This document shows, one piece after another, positions 25,218 to 34,836 of a DNA stretch of 64,000 nt (its first letter is position 1; the number at the start of each line of letters is the position of its first letter). Origin of the DNA: Streptomyces kanamyceticus (lineage in GTDB: Bacteria > Actinomycetota > Actinomycetes > Streptomycetales > Streptomycetaceae). The stretch is taken from NCBI RefSeq assembly GCF_008704495.1, contig NZ_CP023699.1, positions 7,440,001 through 7,504,000 on the forward strand, read 5' to 3'. Made by a program: the position numbers and the translations under genes. Under the pieces are notes generated by a model. The model had not been told where the DNA came from, searched no databases, and worked only from the letters and a program-made list of their open reading frames with translations.

Positions 25218-26219
25218 CTAATGCTCACCGGGGCGCGCGCGGTCCCGCGGAGTGCGCAGCGGGGTCATCGACGCGACTTCTATGCGTACGCCGTCGCGCA
25301 GTTCCAGGAACTGGCCGAGCGGATCGTCGGCCATCCGGTCCCAGGGGAAGGACGTCGCGTACGGCCCGATCAGGCGCAGTTGTTCGAGGGCGTCTTCCCA
25401 GCGCTCCAGGCGCACCAGGACGTAGGTGAGGAGGTTGCGGACCTCGGCGGGCCAGGGGTCGCCGCTGTCGTACTCCCTGGACAGGCCGATCGCGAGGTCG
25501 GCCGCCGCGTCGAGGCGTTCGCGCGGCAGGTTGCCCGAGGGGCTGGTGAGGTAGGCGAAGGCGGCGCGGGCGGGGAGGACCTGTATCAACGAGCCGGGCA
25601 GCGCGTCCTGGGCGGCGCGCTCGGCGAAGTCGAAGCATTCGCGGTGCGAGCCGTACCAGGCGGCGGACAGGTACTGCAGGGCCGAGGCGTGGCAGCCGTA
25701 GTGGTACGAGGAGCGGCGCACCGCCTCCGCCCACAGCTGCTCGAAGACGGTGTGGGGGGCGTGGGTGCCGCGCGCGTGGTCGAGCGCGATCCGCCAGGGC
25801 ACCGGGTCGCGCGGATCCGCGTCGGCGGCGGCGCTGAGCAGCGGGCCAGCGTCCCTGAGCAGCTCGACGCGGGCCGGTGACTCCCAGCCGCGCATCACGG
25901 CGAGCTCGGCCTTGACGAGCAGGGCGTCCGGGTCGTGCGGGGACGCGCCGAGCCAGTCGTCGAACCACTCGGAACGGGAGCGGGCGAAGGCGGCGAGCCG
26001 CGTCGTGTAGCGGTCGCGGTTCTCCCACTCGGCGGCCTCGCGGGAGGTGGCGAGGAGCTTGGCGGCGGGTCCGTAGTCGCCCCGGCCCGCGGCGACCAGT
26101 GCGGGGGCGAGGCGCTCGTCGGGGACGTCGAGGAGCACCTCGTCGTCCGGCGGCAGCCCGGCGGCGAGCCGCGGGGTGTGCCGGACCATGCGGGCGGTAC
26201 GGATGAAGGCACGCAGCAC
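25218..26219 (-). CDS. Helical-repeat (TPR-like) protein of unknown function
   Basis: 333 residues, soluble, all-helical by appearance. Repeated Ala-rich amphipathic helices (LVAAGRGDYGPAAKLLATSREAAEW, LLVKAELAVMRGWESPARVELLRDAG, LVRLERWEDALEQLRLIG) suggest tetratricopeptide-type repeats for protein binding. Aromatic-rich RRSSYHYGCHASALQYLSAAWYGSHRECFDF near residue 180 is a distinctive stretch. I do not recognise a specific family. The ATG at 26219 gives MLRAFIRTARMV. It is likely co-transcribed with the LON-domain gene 11 bases downstream. Confidence 0.72.
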   Translation of the reverse strand: MLRAFIRTARMVRHTPRLAAGLPPDDEVLLDVPDERLAPALVAAGRGDYGPAAKLLATSREAAEWENRDRYTTRLAAFARSRSEWFDDWLGASPHDPDALLVKAELAVMRGWESPARVELLRDAGPLLSAAADADPRDPVPWRIALDHARGTHAPHTVFEQLWAEAVRRSSYHYGCHASALQYLSAAWYGSHRECFDFAERAAQDALPGSLIQVLPARAAFAYLTSPSGNLPRERLDAAADLAIGLSREYDSGDPWPAEVRNLLTYVLVRLERWEDALEQLRLIGPYATSFPWDRMADDPLGQFLELRDGVRIEVASMTPLRTPRDRARPGEH

Positions 26220-26362
26220 CGTGCCCTCCTTTACGCCTCAACCGGCCCCGCTCGCGCGGACTCGCCGGTCACCGTCGTGGTTGCTCGATTGTTGGTTGCG
26301 CAGGGATGACGGTCCAGGGGTGGGGAAGGTTGCCTCCGGATGGATAACGGTTCGGCGGCGCA

Positions 26363-26553
26363 GCGCCCCGTAAGGGGCGCGAGGAACTGCGCGAGCAACC
26401 ACGACGCTCCCGCAGCAGCGACCCGACCGGCAGGACCCCTAAGGGGCGCGGGGAACTGCGCGAGCAACCACGATGCTCCCGCAGCAGCGACCCGACCGGC
26501 AGGACCCCTAAGGGGCGCGGGGAACTGCGCGACAAGCCACGACGCTCCCGCAG
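26363..26553. repeat. Three tandem copies of a 69-bp Streptomyces-type intergenic repeat
   Basis: Units start at 26371, 26440 and 26509, each beginning TAAGGGGCGCGGGGAACTGC (first copy with one change) and ending before the next TAAGG. The array is preceded by GCGCCCC (26363-26369), which pairs with GGGGCGC of the first unit. Units 1 and 2 differ at only a few positions and unit 3 is truncated near CCCGCAG. A single relative lies at 41862-41902. The remaining sequence from 26220 to 26615 shows no gene. Confidence 0.85.
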
Positions 26554-26615
26554 ATGGCGCACAGCCCCACGCCGGGGGGAGGGCACACCCACACCGCCCC
26601 AGCCAAGCGCAGCGC

Positions 26616-28190
26616 CTAGCTGCGGCGCAGCAACCGCGTCGCCCCCGCCGCCACCGTCGTGGCGAGGATCCAGCCCAGGAGGATCAGGACCGCGGCGAAC
26701 CACTGCCAGCCGCCGCGCAGCTGCCAGTAGCTGTCCTGGCCGAGGTCGATGACGGGCAGGAGCAGGTCCAGGGTGAACAGGGCCGGGTTCCAGTTGGGGT
26801 GTTCGCCCGGTTTGATCGCGGGGTGGTCGGCGCGGGCGAAGGCCACCGCGCTGATCGCCCACAGCACGGCCATCCAGACCGCGGCCCGGCCGGGGCGGTA
26901 GCCGTACGCGACCGTCCAGTCCTGCGCGTACCCCCACAGCTTCGCCGCCAGCGGCAGCGTCTCGCGGCGCCTGCGCTGTTTGGCGAGGAGCACCTCGCGG
27001 GCGTCCGCGTCCTCGCCGCCGTTGCGCAGGACGGTCGCGAGCTTCTCGTACGGCTCGGGGTTGTACTCCGCGGTCGCGGCCGCCACCCAGCTCAGCCGCA
27101 GGGAGAGCGGGAAGCTGCCCTGCGGGACGAGGTTCTCGTAGGTGAAGCCGCCCATCTGCAGACAGCCGGGGCCCGGCCAGCTCGCCGACCGGTCGATCAG
27201 GGTGACGATCTTGGCGCCGGACAGCACCACCTTGCCGCGCTGCGGCGCCTCGCCGAGGAAGCGCAGCTCGGGCGTCTGGACGCGGCGCAGCGACAGCTCC
27301 TGGTCGCTCTGGAGCGTGAAGCGGGCCTGGGTGAGGTCCATGGCGTCACCGAACCTGCCGTCGTCCAGACGGATCCCGCCCTGGCACTCGAAGCGCTGCA
27401 CGCGCGTGCCGCGCGCCGGGGTCGTGCCGCTGGTCAGGGACGGGTTGCCGAGGCCCGCCGGGGTCAGGTAGAGCGAGCGCTCCACGGTCAGCTGCGGGGC
27501 GTTCAGGGCGCGCTTGCCGTAGGGGTTGGTGAGCAGGCTGCCGCGCAGGCTCAGCGAGACGCCGATCTTCGCGCCGCGCAGGCTGAGCATGCCGTGCGAC
27601 TCCATCATCTCGGCCTGGAGGTCCTGCCCGACGGAGAGGCCGTCGCCGAGGATCGAGTTGCCGCGCCGGTCGCGGTAGACGACGGCCTGGTTGAGCAGCA
27701 GGTCGGTGCCGATGTGGGCGTCGGTGAGGCGCATGCCGTTGTGGATCCGGCAGCGCGGCAGGTGCAGGTCGCCCTCGGTGTGCAGGCGGGCGGCCTCGAA
27801 GCGGGGGATCGCGCAGTCGACGAGCCGGAGCGTGGTGAAGCGCGCCTCCGGGACGACGATCTCCTTCTCGAAGCGGCAGTGCTTCATCTCGGTGTACGGG
27901 ACGACCGTGCCGCCCGCGAGGTCGAGCGCGTCGGTGACCTGCACGCCCGCGAGTTTGAGGGAGGAGACGCGGCCCGCGAGCGCGGGCGGTCCGTCGAGCA
28001 GTAGCCAGCACACGATGCGCGCGCGCACGCTCCGCTCGGGCCCCCAGGGGTGGCCGCCGTGCGGATCGTCCACGGTCGCGTCGCCCGATCTGAGGTCGTA
28101 GACGCTGCCGTTGCGGAAGGCCTGCCACATGCCGATCTCCGCGGCGGTCAGTCCGTCCGGCGGGTCCCCGATGCCGGTGCCGTCGGCCAC
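26616..28190 (-). CDS. Beta-repeat protein with C-terminal membrane segments
   Basis: 524 residues. An N-terminal helix (DGLTAAEIGMWQAFRNGSVYDLR) is followed by about 250 residues of short beta-strand repeats of the type VQVTDALDLAGG, CRFEKEIVVPEARFTTLRLVDC, LHTEGDLHLPRCRIHNGMRLTDAHIGTDLLLN and RGAKIGVSLSLRGSLL, similar to pentapeptide or bactofilin-like beta-helix repeats. Two or three hydrophobic segments follow at 425-520. Relatives are sometimes labelled oxidoreductase in Streptomyces without a visible cofactor site, and I see none. The beta-helix may form a cytoplasmic scaffold at the membrane. It is divergent from hisD. Confidence 0.72.
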   Translation of the reverse strand: MADGTGIGDPPDGLTAAEIGMWQAFRNGSVYDLRSGDATVDDPHGGHPWGPERSVRARIVCWLLLDGPPALAGRVSSLKLAGVQVTDALDLAGGTVVPYTEMKHCRFEKEIVVPEARFTTLRLVDCAIPRFEAARLHTEGDLHLPRCRIHNGMRLTDAHIGTDLLLNQAVVYRDRRGNSILGDGLSVGQDLQAEMMESHGMLSLRGAKIGVSLSLRGSLLTNPYGKRALNAPQLTVERSLYLTPAGLGNPSLTSGTTPARGTRVQRFECQGGIRLDDGRFGDAMDLTQARFTLQSDQELSLRRVQTPELRFLGEAPQRGKVVLSGAKIVTLIDRSASWPGPGCLQMGGFTYENLVPQGSFPLSLRLSWVAAATAEYNPEPYEKLATVLRNGGEDADAREVLLAKQRRRRETLPLAAKLWGYAQDWTVAYGYRPGRAAVWMAVLWAISAVAFARADHPAIKPGEHPNWNPALFTLDLLLPVIDLGQDSYWQLRGGWQWFAAVLILLGWILATTVAAGATRLLRRS

Positions 28191-28353
28191 TGCTTCCGTC
28201 CTCCCCGTGCCACGTGCGTTTGTATTTCGTACACCTGTTCATGCCCGTTCCGTGACGGCCTGAACGCTAGTGGTGAACGCGCGGTTCCGAGGTTCATATC
28301 AGCCAGTGATACGGGCGTTCGGCGCCGAAAGAAGGTCTGAGAGAATTGGCCAT

Positions 28354-29688
28354 GTGATCTCTCGAATCGATCTGCGCGGCGATGCCCTTACGGAGTTTCC
28401 GTCGGGGGCCGCCCTGCGCGCCCTGCTGCCCCGTGCCGACTTCGACGTCGCGGCCGCCCTGGAGAAGGTGCGGCCCATCTGCGAGGACGTGCATCATCGT
28501 GGCGACGCGGCGCTGATCGAGTACGCGGAGAAGTTCGACGGCGTCCGCCTTGAGCAGGTCCGCGTGCCCGCGGCCGCGCTCGCCGAGGCCCTGGCCGGTC
28601 TCGCCCCCGAGGTCCGCGCGGCCCTGGAGGAGTCCATCCGCCGCGCCCGCACCGTCCACCGCGCCCAGCGCCGCGCCCCGCACACCACCCAGGTCGTCCC
28701 GGGCGGCTCGGTCACCGAAAAGTGGGTACCCGTCGAGCGCGTCGGGCTGTACGCGCCCGGCGGCCGGTCGGTCTACCCCTCCTCGGTGATCATGAACGCG
28801 GTCCCCGCGCAGGAGGCGGGCGTCGAGTCGATGGCGCTCGCGTCCCCGCCGCAGGCCGACTTCGACGGCCTGCCGCACCCGACGATCCTCGCCGCCTGCG
28901 CGCTCCTCGGCATCGACGAGGTGTACGCGGTCGGCGGCGCCCAGGCCGTCGCGATGTTCGCCTACGGCACCGAGAGCTGCGCCGCCGCCAACATGGTCAC
29001 GGGCCCCGGCAACATCTGGGTCGCGGCCGCCAAGCGCTACTTCACCGGCCGCATCGGCATCGACACCGAGGCGGGCCCGACCGAGATCGCTGTCCTCGCC
29101 GACGACACCGCCGACCCGGCGCACGTCGCGGCCGACCTGATCAGCCAGGCCGAGCACGACCCGCTCGCGGCCGCCGTCCTGGTCACCGACTCCGTGGCGC
29201 TCGCCGACGCGGTCGACAAGGAGCTGGCGCCGCAGATCGCGGCCACCAAGCACGTCGAGGACCGGATCGTGCCCGCGCTGAGCGGCCGCCAGTCCGCGAT
29301 CGTCCTGGTCGACGGCCTGGAGGAGGGCCTCAGGGTCGTCGACGCGTACGGCGCCGAGCACCTGGAGATCCAGACCGCGGACGCCACCGCCGTCGCGGAC
29401 CGCGTCAAGAACGCGGGCGCGATCTTCGTGGGGCCCTGGGCGCCGGTCTCCCTCGGCGACTACTGCGCGGGCTCCAACCACGTCCTGCCGACCGGCGGCT
29501 GCGCCTGCCACTCCTCGGGCCTCTCCGTGCAGTCGTTCCTGCGCGGCATCCACATCGTCGACTACTCCCGCGAGGCCCTCGCCGACGTCGCGCACCACGT
29601 GGTGACGCTCGCCGAGGCCGAGGACCTGCCCGCCCACGGCGCGGCGGTCAAGGCCAGGTTCGGGTGGAAGGTGCCGGAGGGCAAGTGA
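28354..29688 (+). CDS. hisD: Histidinol dehydrogenase
   Basis: 444 residues. It oxidises histidinol to histidine with two NAD+, the last two steps of the pathway. Zn and catalytic motifs are present: [80 protein letters not shown] with Gln and His ligands, and [18 protein letters not shown]. The start GTG at 28354 gives MISRIDLRG, the usual Streptomyces N-terminus. It leads the his operon and overlaps hisC by four bases. Confidence 0.97.
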   Translation: MISRIDLRGDALTEFPSGAALRALLPRADFDVAAALEKVRPICEDVHHRGDAALIEYAEKFDGVRLEQVRVPAAALAEALAGLAPEVRAALEESIRRARTVHRAQRRAPHTTQVVPGGSVTEKWVPVERVGLYAPGGRSVYPSSVIMNAVPAQEAGVESMALASPPQADFDGLPHPTILAACALLGIDEVYAVGGAQAVAMFAYGTESCAAANMVTGPGNIWVAAAKRYFTGRIGIDTEAGPTEIAVLADDTADPAHVAADLISQAEHDPLAAAVLVTDSVALADAVDKELAPQIAATKHVEDRIVPALSGRQSAIVLVDGLEEGLRVVDAYGAEHLEIQTADATAVADRVKNAGAIFVGPWAPVSLGDYCAGSNHVLPTGGCACHSSGLSVQSFLRGIHIVDYSREALADVAHHVVTLAEAEDLPAHGAAVKARFGWKVPEGK

Positions 29689-30803
29689 CGAACATCGACG
29701 ACCTTCCCGTACGCGACGAACTGCGCGGCAAGTCCCCCTACGGCGCCCCCCAGCTCGACGTACCCGTACGCCTGAACACCAACGAGAACCCCTACCCGCT
29801 GCCCGACGCGCTCGTCGAGCGCATCGCGGAGCGGGTGCGCGAGGCCGCCCGCGACCTCAACCGCTACCCCGACAGGGACGCGGTGGAGCTGCGCACCGAG
29901 CTCGCCCGCTATCTCACCCGCACCGCGGGCCACCGGGTCGCCCTCGGCAACGTCTGGGCGGCCAACGGCTCGAACGAAGTCATCCAGCAGCTCCTGCAGA
30001 CCTTCGGCGGCCCCGGGCGGACGGCCATCGGCTTCGAGCCCTCGTACTCGATGCACGGCTTGATCGCCCGCGGCACCGGCACCGGCTGGATCTCGGGGCC
30101 GCGCCACGACGACTTCACGATCGACGTGGCCGCCGCCACCGAGGCCATCGCCGCGAACCGGCCCGACGTCGTCTTCATCACCACACCCAACAACCCCACG
30201 GGCAACGCGGTGAGCGCCGAGACCGTCCTCGCCCTCTACGAAGCGGCGCAGGCCGCCAAGGCTGCGACTGCCGGGGCGATCGTCGTGGTCGACGAGGCGT
30301 ACGTCGAGTTCAGCCACGGCGACTCGCTGCTCCCGCTGATCGAGGGGCGGCCGAACCTCGTCGTCTCGCGCACCATGTCGAAGGCGTTCGGCGCGGCGGG
30401 CCTGCGCCTCGGCTACCTCGCCGCCGACCCCGCGGTCGTCGACGCGGTACAGCTGGTCCGGCTGCCCTACCACCTCTCGGCCGTCACGCAGGCCACCGCG
30501 CTCGCCGCCCTGGAGCACACCGACACCCTCCTCGGCTACGTCGAGCAGCTCAAGGCCGAGCGCGACCGCCTGGTCACCGAGCTGCGCGCGACGGGCTACG
30601 AAGTGACCGACTCCGACGCCAACTTCGTGCAGTTCGGGCGGTTCGCCGACGCCCACGCCGTGTGGCGGCAGATCCTCGACCGGGGCGTCCTGGTCAGGGA
30701 CAACGGAGTGCCCGGGTGGCTGCGGGTCTCCGCGGGAACCCCCGCCGAAAACGACGCGTTCCTCGATGCGGTACGCGAACTCAAGAAGGAGCAGAGCGCA
30801 TGA
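29685..30803 (+). CDS. hisC: Histidinol-phosphate aminotransferase
   Basis: 372 residues, fold-type I PLP enzyme converting imidazole-acetol phosphate to histidinol phosphate. The N-terminal [17 protein letters not shown], the middle [12 protein letters not shown] and [11 protein letters not shown], and the PLP lysine (Lys233) in [17 protein letters not shown] are all standard. The GTG start overlaps the hisD stop (GTGA), and the TGA overlaps the hisB ATG (ATGA), so translation is coupled on both sides. Confidence 0.97.
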   Translation: MTNIDDLPVRDELRGKSPYGAPQLDVPVRLNTNENPYPLPDALVERIAERVREAARDLNRYPDRDAVELRTELARYLTRTAGHRVALGNVWAANGSNEVIQQLLQTFGGPGRTAIGFEPSYSMHGLIARGTGTGWISGPRHDDFTIDVAAATEAIAANRPDVVFITTPNNPTGNAVSAETVLALYEAAQAAKAATAGAIVVVDEAYVEFSHGDSLLPLIEGRPNLVVSRTMSKAFGAAGLRLGYLAADPAVVDAVQLVRLPYHLSAVTQATALAALEHTDTLLGYVEQLKAERDRLVTELRATGYEVTDSDANFVQFGRFADAHAVWRQILDRGVLVRDNGVPGWLRVSAGTPAENDAFLDAVRELKKEQSA

Positions 30804-31393
30804 GCCGCGTTGGACGGGTGGAGAGAACCACCAAGGAGACCTCCGTCGTCGTCGAGATCGACCTCGACGGCACCGGAAAGGTCGACGTGTCGACCGGGGT
30901 CGGTTTCTACGACCACATGCTCGACCAGCTCGGCCGCCACGGCCTCTTCGACCTCACGGTCAAGACCGAGGGCGACCTGCACATCGACTCGCACCACACC
31001 ATCGAGGACACCGCGCTCGCCCTCGGCGCCGCCTTCAAGCAGGCGCTCGGCGACAAGGTGGGCATCTACCGCTTCGGCAACTGCACGGTCCCGCTCGACG
31101 AGTCCCTCGCCCAGGTGACCGTCGACCTCAGCGGCCGTCCGTACCTGGTGCACACCGAGCCCGAGAACATGGCGCCGATGATCGGCGAGTACGACACCAC
31201 GATGACCCGGCACATCCTGGAGTCCTTCGTCGCGCAGGCGCAGATCGCCCTGCACGTGCACGTGCCGTACGGACGCAACGCCCACCACATCGTGGAGTGC
31301 CAGTTCAAGGCCCTGGCCCGCGCCCTGCGCTACGCCGCGGAGCACGACCCGCGCGCCGCCGGGATCCTCCCCTCCACGAAGGGCGCGCTGTAA
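30800..31393 (+). CDS. hisB: Imidazoleglycerol-phosphate dehydratase
   Basis: 197 residues, the monofunctional dehydratase without the phosphatase domain of the E. coli enzyme. Metal-binding segments [43 protein letters not shown] and [13 protein letters not shown] carry the paired His/Glu ligands of the Mn centres. It removes water from imidazoleglycerol phosphate to give the substrate of HisC. Confidence 0.97.
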   Translation: MSRVGRVERTTKETSVVVEIDLDGTGKVDVSTGVGFYDHMLDQLGRHGLFDLTVKTEGDLHIDSHHTIEDTALALGAAFKQALGDKVGIYRFGNCTVPLDESLAQVTVDLSGRPYLVHTEPENMAPMIGEYDTTMTRHILESFVAQAQIALHVHVPYGRNAHHIVECQFKALARALRYAAEHDPRAAGILPSTKGAL

Positions 31394-31397
31394 ACCC

Positions 31398-31562
31398 ATG
31401 ACCGGTCTGAACACCATCCTCATCGTCGTCGGCCTCTTCCTGATCGGCGGCATCATCTCCTTCGTCAAGCAGGGGATGCCCAAGAGCCTCATCACGCTGC
31501 TCTCCATCGGCGCCGTGATGTGTCTGGCCGCGGGCATCCTGCGGCTCGACTACTGGAACTGA
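31398..31562 (+). CDS. Small two-segment membrane protein within the his operon
   Basis: 54 residues: [18 protein letters not shown] begins a first hydrophobic segment, FVKQGMPKS is a short loop, and a second segment runs to the end (LDYWN). The ATG lies four bases after the hisB stop and the stop is 17 bases before hisH, so it is part of the operon. I do not recognise a family; similar small genes occur at this place in Streptomyces his operons as far as I recall. A role in histidine synthesis is not expected. Confidence 0.8.
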   Translation: MTGLNTILIVVGLFLIGGIISFVKQGMPKSLITLLSIGAVMCLAAGILRLDYWN

Positions 31563-31579
31563 CGGGAGGCGTACGCGAG

Positions 31580-32221
31580 ATGAGCACTCCCAAGAAGGTC
31601 GTCGTCTTCGACTACGGCTTCGGCAACGTCCGCTCCGCCGAGCGCGCCCTCGCGCGCGCGGGCGCCGACGTCGAGATCACCCGCGACTACGACAAGGCCA
31701 TGAACGCCGACGGCCTGCTCGTGCCCGGCGTCGGCGCGTTCGCCGCCTGCATGCAGGGGCTGAAGGAGGTGCGCGGCGACTGGATCGTCGGGCGCCGTCT
31801 GTCCGGCGGCCGTCCCGTGATGGGCATCTGCGTGGGCATGCAGATCCTCTTCGCGCGCGGCATCGAGCACGGCGTTCAGACCGAGGGCCTGGACGAGTGG
31901 CCCGGCACGGTCGAGCCGCTGCGGGCCGACATCGTGCCGCACATGGGCTGGAACACGGTGCGGGCATCGGCCGGGTCCCCGCTCTTCAAGGGCCTGGACG
32001 ACGACGCGCGCTTCTACTTCGTGCACTCCTACGCCGTGCACAAGTGGTCCCTCGAAGTCGTGAACCCGGTGATGCGCGCCCCGTACGTGCACTGGTCCAC
32101 GCACGGCGAGCCCTTCGTGGCGGCCGTCGAGAACGGCGCCCTGAGCGCCACCCAGTTCCACCCCGAGAAGTCCGGCGACGCCGGCGCCCAGCTCCTCACC
32201 AACTGGATCGGAACCCTGTGA
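31580..32221 (+). CDS. hisH: Imidazole glycerol phosphate synthase, glutaminase subunit
   Basis: 213 residues, class I glutamine amidotransferase. The nucleophile is Cys84 in [10 protein letters not shown] and the dyad is His194 and Glu196 in QFHPEKSG. It feeds ammonia from glutamine to HisF, which is encoded three genes later. ATG at 31580 follows GGGAGG. The stop overlaps the priA GTG by four bases. Confidence 0.96.
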   Translation: MSTPKKVVVFDYGFGNVRSAERALARAGADVEITRDYDKAMNADGLLVPGVGAFAACMQGLKEVRGDWIVGRRLSGGRPVMGICVGMQILFARGIEHGVQTEGLDEWPGTVEPLRADIVPHMGWNTVRASAGSPLFKGLDDDARFYFVHSYAVHKWSLEVVNPVMRAPYVHWSTHGEPFVAAVENGALSATQFHPEKSGDAGAQLLTNWIGTL

Positions 32222-32946
32222 GCACCCTCGAACTCCTTCCCGCCGTCGACGTCCGCGACGGCCAGGCCGTACGCCTCGTCCACGGCGAGTCCGGCTCGGA
32301 GACGTCCTACGGCTCCCCGCTGGAGGCCGCCCTCGCCTGGCAGCGGTCGGGCGCCGAGTGGCTGCACCTGGTCGACCTGGACGCCGCGTTCGGCACCGGC
32401 GACAACCGCGCCCTGATCGCCGAGGTCGCGGGCGCCATGGACATCAAGGTCGAGCTGTCCGGCGGCATCCGCGACGACGACACGCTCGCCGCCGCCCTCG
32501 CCACCGGCTGCACCCGCGTGAACCTGGGCACGGCCGCCCTGGAGACCCCGGACTGGGTCGCCAAGGTCATCGCCGAGTACGGCGACAAGATCGCGGTCGG
32601 CCTCGACGTACGCGGCACGACGCTGCGCGGCCGCGGCTGGACCCGCGACGGCGGCGACCTCTACGAGACCCTGGAGCGCCTCGACTCCGAGGGCTGCGCG
32701 CGCTACGTGGTCACCGACATCGCCAAGGACGGCACGCTGCAGGGCCCCAACCTGGAACTCCTGCGCAACGTCTGCGCGGCGACGGACCGCCCCGTGGTGG
32801 CGTCGGGCGGCGTCTCCTCCCTGGACGACCTGCGCGCCATCGCCGAGCTCGTCCCGCAGGGCGTCGAGGGTGCGATCGTCGGCAAGGCGCTGTACGCGAA
32901 GGCGTTCACCCTCGAAGAGGCGCTCGCCGCGGTGGCGTCGTCATGA
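32218..32946 (+). CDS. priA: PriA: bifunctional ProFAR / phosphoribosylanthranilate isomerase
   Basis: 242 residues, TIM barrel. Catalytic acids are Asp11 (LPAVDVRDG), Asp130 (GLDVRG) and Asp171 (DIAKDGT). The loop [13 protein letters not shown] resembles the flexible loop of PriA that allows both HisA and TrpF reactions. In Streptomyces this enzyme replaces a separate trpF, and indeed no trpF is present near the trp genes in this window. It therefore links histidine and tryptophan synthesis. GTG overlaps the hisH stop, and its TGA overlaps the next ATG. Confidence 0.94.
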   Translation: MSTLELLPAVDVRDGQAVRLVHGESGSETSYGSPLEAALAWQRSGAEWLHLVDLDAAFGTGDNRALIAEVAGAMDIKVELSGGIRDDDTLAAALATGCTRVNLGTAALETPDWVAKVIAEYGDKIAVGLDVRGTTLRGRGWTRDGGDLYETLERLDSEGCARYVVTDIAKDGTLQGPNLELLRNVCAATDRPVVASGGVSSLDDLRAIAELVPQGVEGAIVGKALYAKAFTLEEALAAVASS

Positions 32947-33347
32947 GCGACGTCGTACGCCGGGTGAACTCGGGCGGCCCGTGGGAGGACGCCTTCGGCT
33001 ACTCCCGCGCCGTCGAACTGCCGGGCGGCCTCGTCCTGGTGTCCGGCTGCACCTCCGTGGTGAACGGCTCCATAGACGCGGGCACGCCCTACGAGCAGAC
33101 GGTCAACGCCTTCCAGGTCGCCTTCGACGCCCTGAAGAAGCTGGGCCTCGGCCGCGAGCACGTGGTGCGCACCCGCATGTACCTCACGCACGCGCGCGAC
33201 GTCGACGACGTGGGCCGCGCCCACAAGGAGCTCTTCGACGACGTGCGCCCCGCCGCCTCGATGCTCATCGTCTCCGGCTTCGTCGACCCCAGCCTGGTCG
33301 TCGAGGTCGAGGTGGAGGCGTACCGGCCTTCGGGAGGCACGGCATGA
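32943..33347 (+). CDS. RidA (YjgF/YER057c/UK114) family protein
   Basis: 134 residues. The family deaminates reactive enamine/imine intermediates and so prevents damage to PLP enzymes. Typical features are [46 protein letters not shown] and the C-terminal [11 protein letters not shown], with Arg and Glu at the expected active-site positions. It is inserted between priA and hisF with four-base overlaps on both sides, so it must be made together with the his enzymes. Whether it acts on a histidine-pathway intermediate is not known. Confidence 0.9.
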   Translation: MSDVVRRVNSGGPWEDAFGYSRAVELPGGLVLVSGCTSVVNGSIDAGTPYEQTVNAFQVAFDALKKLGLGREHVVRTRMYLTHARDVDDVGRAHKELFDDVRPAASMLIVSGFVDPSLVVEVEVEAYRPSGGTA

Positions 33348-34099
33348 CCCTCGCCGTACGCGTCATCCCCTGCCTCGACGTGGACAACGGCCGCGTCGTG
33401 AAGGGCGTCAACTTCCAGAACCTGCGGGATGCGGGCGACCCCGTCGAGATGGCCAAGGTGTACGACGCCGAGGGCGCCGACGAGCTCACCTTCCTGGACA
33501 TCACGGCCTCCTCCGGCAACCGCGAGACGACGTACGACGTGGTCCGCCGCACCGCCGAGCAGGTCTTCATCCCGCTCACGGTCGGCGGCGGCGTGCGCAC
33601 CGCGGAGGACGTCGACAAGCTGCTCCGCGCGGGCGCCGACAAGGTGGGCGTGAACACGGCCGCCATCGCGCGCCCCGAGCTGATCCGCGAGATCGCGGAG
33701 CGGTTCGGGCGCCAGGTGCTCGTGCTCTCGGTGGACGCGAGGCGGACTCCGTCCGGGGGCTTCGAGGTCACCACCCACGGCGGCCGGAAGTCCGCCGGAA
33801 TCGACGCCGTCGAATGGGCGCACCGCGCCGCCGAGCTCGGCGCGGGCGAGATCCTGCTCAACTCGATGGACGCGGACGGCACCAAGGACGGCTACGACAT
33901 CGAGATGATCTCGGCGGTCCGCAAGCACGTCACGGTGCCGGTGATCGCCTCGGGCGGCGCGGGCCGCCTGGAGCACTTTCCGCCTGCCGTCGCGGCGGGC
34001 GCGGACGCGGTGCTCGCCGCGTCGGTCTTCCACTTCGGGGATCTGCGGATCGGTGAGGTGAAGGAGGCCCTTCGGGGGGCGGGGCATCCCGTTCGCTGA
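33344..34099 (+). CDS. hisF: Imidazole glycerol phosphate synthase, cyclase subunit
   Basis: 251 residues, TIM barrel partner of HisH. Catalytic Asp12 lies in [15 protein letters not shown] and the second catalytic Asp in [15 protein letters not shown]. Phosphate-binding loops are [11 protein letters not shown] and [11 protein letters not shown]. It closes the imidazole ring and releases AICAR. It is the last gene of the operon and is followed by a strong terminator. Confidence 0.97.
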   Translation: MTLAVRVIPCLDVDNGRVVKGVNFQNLRDAGDPVEMAKVYDAEGADELTFLDITASSGNRETTYDVVRRTAEQVFIPLTVGGGVRTAEDVDKLLRAGADKVGVNTAAIARPELIREIAERFGRQVLVLSVDARRTPSGGFEVTTHGGRKSAGIDAVEWAHRAAELGAGEILLNSMDADGTKDGYDIEMISAVRKHVTVPVIASGGAGRLEHFPPAVAAGADAVLAASVFHFGDLRIGEVKEALRGAGHPVR

Positions 34100-34112
34100 G
34101 GCCCTCGGGTCC

Positions 34113-34150
34113 ACGGCCCCGGTCACCGTTGGGTGATCGGGGCCGTTTTC
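34113..34150 (+). terminator. Intrinsic terminator of the his operon
   Basis: ACGGCCCCGGTCACC pairs with GGTGATCGGGGCCGT over 15 bp (one G-U) around GTTG, followed by TTTTCC. It lies 14 bases after the hisF stop and is a textbook Rho-independent terminator. Confidence 0.95.
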
Positions 34151-34170
34151 CGTCCAGGTAGGAAGCGAAA

Positions 34171-34194
34171 GTTGCGCAATTTATATTGCGCAAC
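34171..34194. promoter_or_regulatory. Perfect palindromic operator before the ArsR-family gene
   Basis: GTTGCGCAAT, TTAT, ATTGCGCAAC: perfect 10-bp arms with a 4-bp A/T spacer. It lies 26 bases before the regulator start and includes a TATATT-like -10 element, so binding would block the promoter. The AT-rich centre is striking in this GC-rich DNA. Autoregulation by the downstream repressor is the likely use. Confidence 0.85.
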
Positions 34195-34220
34195 ATTTCC
34201 TTCCTATCTACGGTGAGCAC

Positions 34221-34823
34221 ATGGACGACAAGCAGCCCCGGCCCGCCGAGACCCGCCGGATCACCGACGTCGGGACGCTGAAGGCCCTCGGTCACCCCCT
34301 GCGCCTGAAGCTCTACGGCAGGCTGCGGGCGGCGGGCACCGCGACCGCGTCGCAGCTCGCCGCGCAGGTCGACGAGGCCGTATCCCTGGTCAGCTACCAC
34401 CTGCGCAAGCTCGCTGAGCACGGCCTCATCGAGGAGGCCGACGCGCAAAGCGGCGACGCGCGGGAGCGCTGGTGGCGTGCCGCGCAGGACAACCTGAGCT
34501 TCCGCCACGAGGACTTCAAGGACACTCCCGAGGGCGTCGCCGCGCACTCCGCGATCATCCGTCGGCTCATCGCGCACCGCCACGAGCAGTACGAGACCTA
34601 CCTGGACCAGCAGACGGCGTGGGGTGAGCGGTGGCGCGAGGCGGCCGACCAGTCGGACTTCCTCGCCCGCCTCAACCCCGCCGAGCTCACCTCGCTCAAC
34701 GCCGAGATCCACGCCCTGGTCAGGACGTACGAGGAGCGGGGCAAGGCCGCCGAGGCGGCCGGTGACACCGCAGGGCGCGAGAACGTCGCCGTACACCTGG
34801 CCAGCTTCCCGTTCCGGCTCTGA
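34221..34823 (+). CDS. ArsR-type winged-helix transcriptional regulator
   Basis: 200 residues. The N-terminal winged helix reads DVGTLKALGHPLRLKLYGRLRAAGTATASQLAAQVDEAVSLVSYHLRKLAEHGLIEEA, the HTH of the ArsR/HTH_20 group. The C-terminal half is helical (RRLIAHRHEQYETYLDQQTAWGERW) and may sense a ligand. There are no metal-binding Cys pairs. It lies upstream of an MFS exporter by 13 bases and behind a perfect palindrome, so it probably represses itself and the transporter. Confidence 0.9.
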   Translation: MDDKQPRPAETRRITDVGTLKALGHPLRLKLYGRLRAAGTATASQLAAQVDEAVSLVSYHLRKLAEHGLIEEADAQSGDARERWWRAAQDNLSFRHEDFKDTPEGVAAHSAIIRRLIAHRHEQYETYLDQQTAWGERWREAADQSDFLARLNPAELTSLNAEIHALVRTYEERGKAAEAAGDTAGRENVAVHLASFPFRL

Positions 34824-34836
34824 GAGGGCGTCCACC

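Noticed and set aside
26371..26553. Possible CRISPR array
   Set aside because: Repeat units are contiguous 69-bp copies without variable spacers and there are no cas genes.
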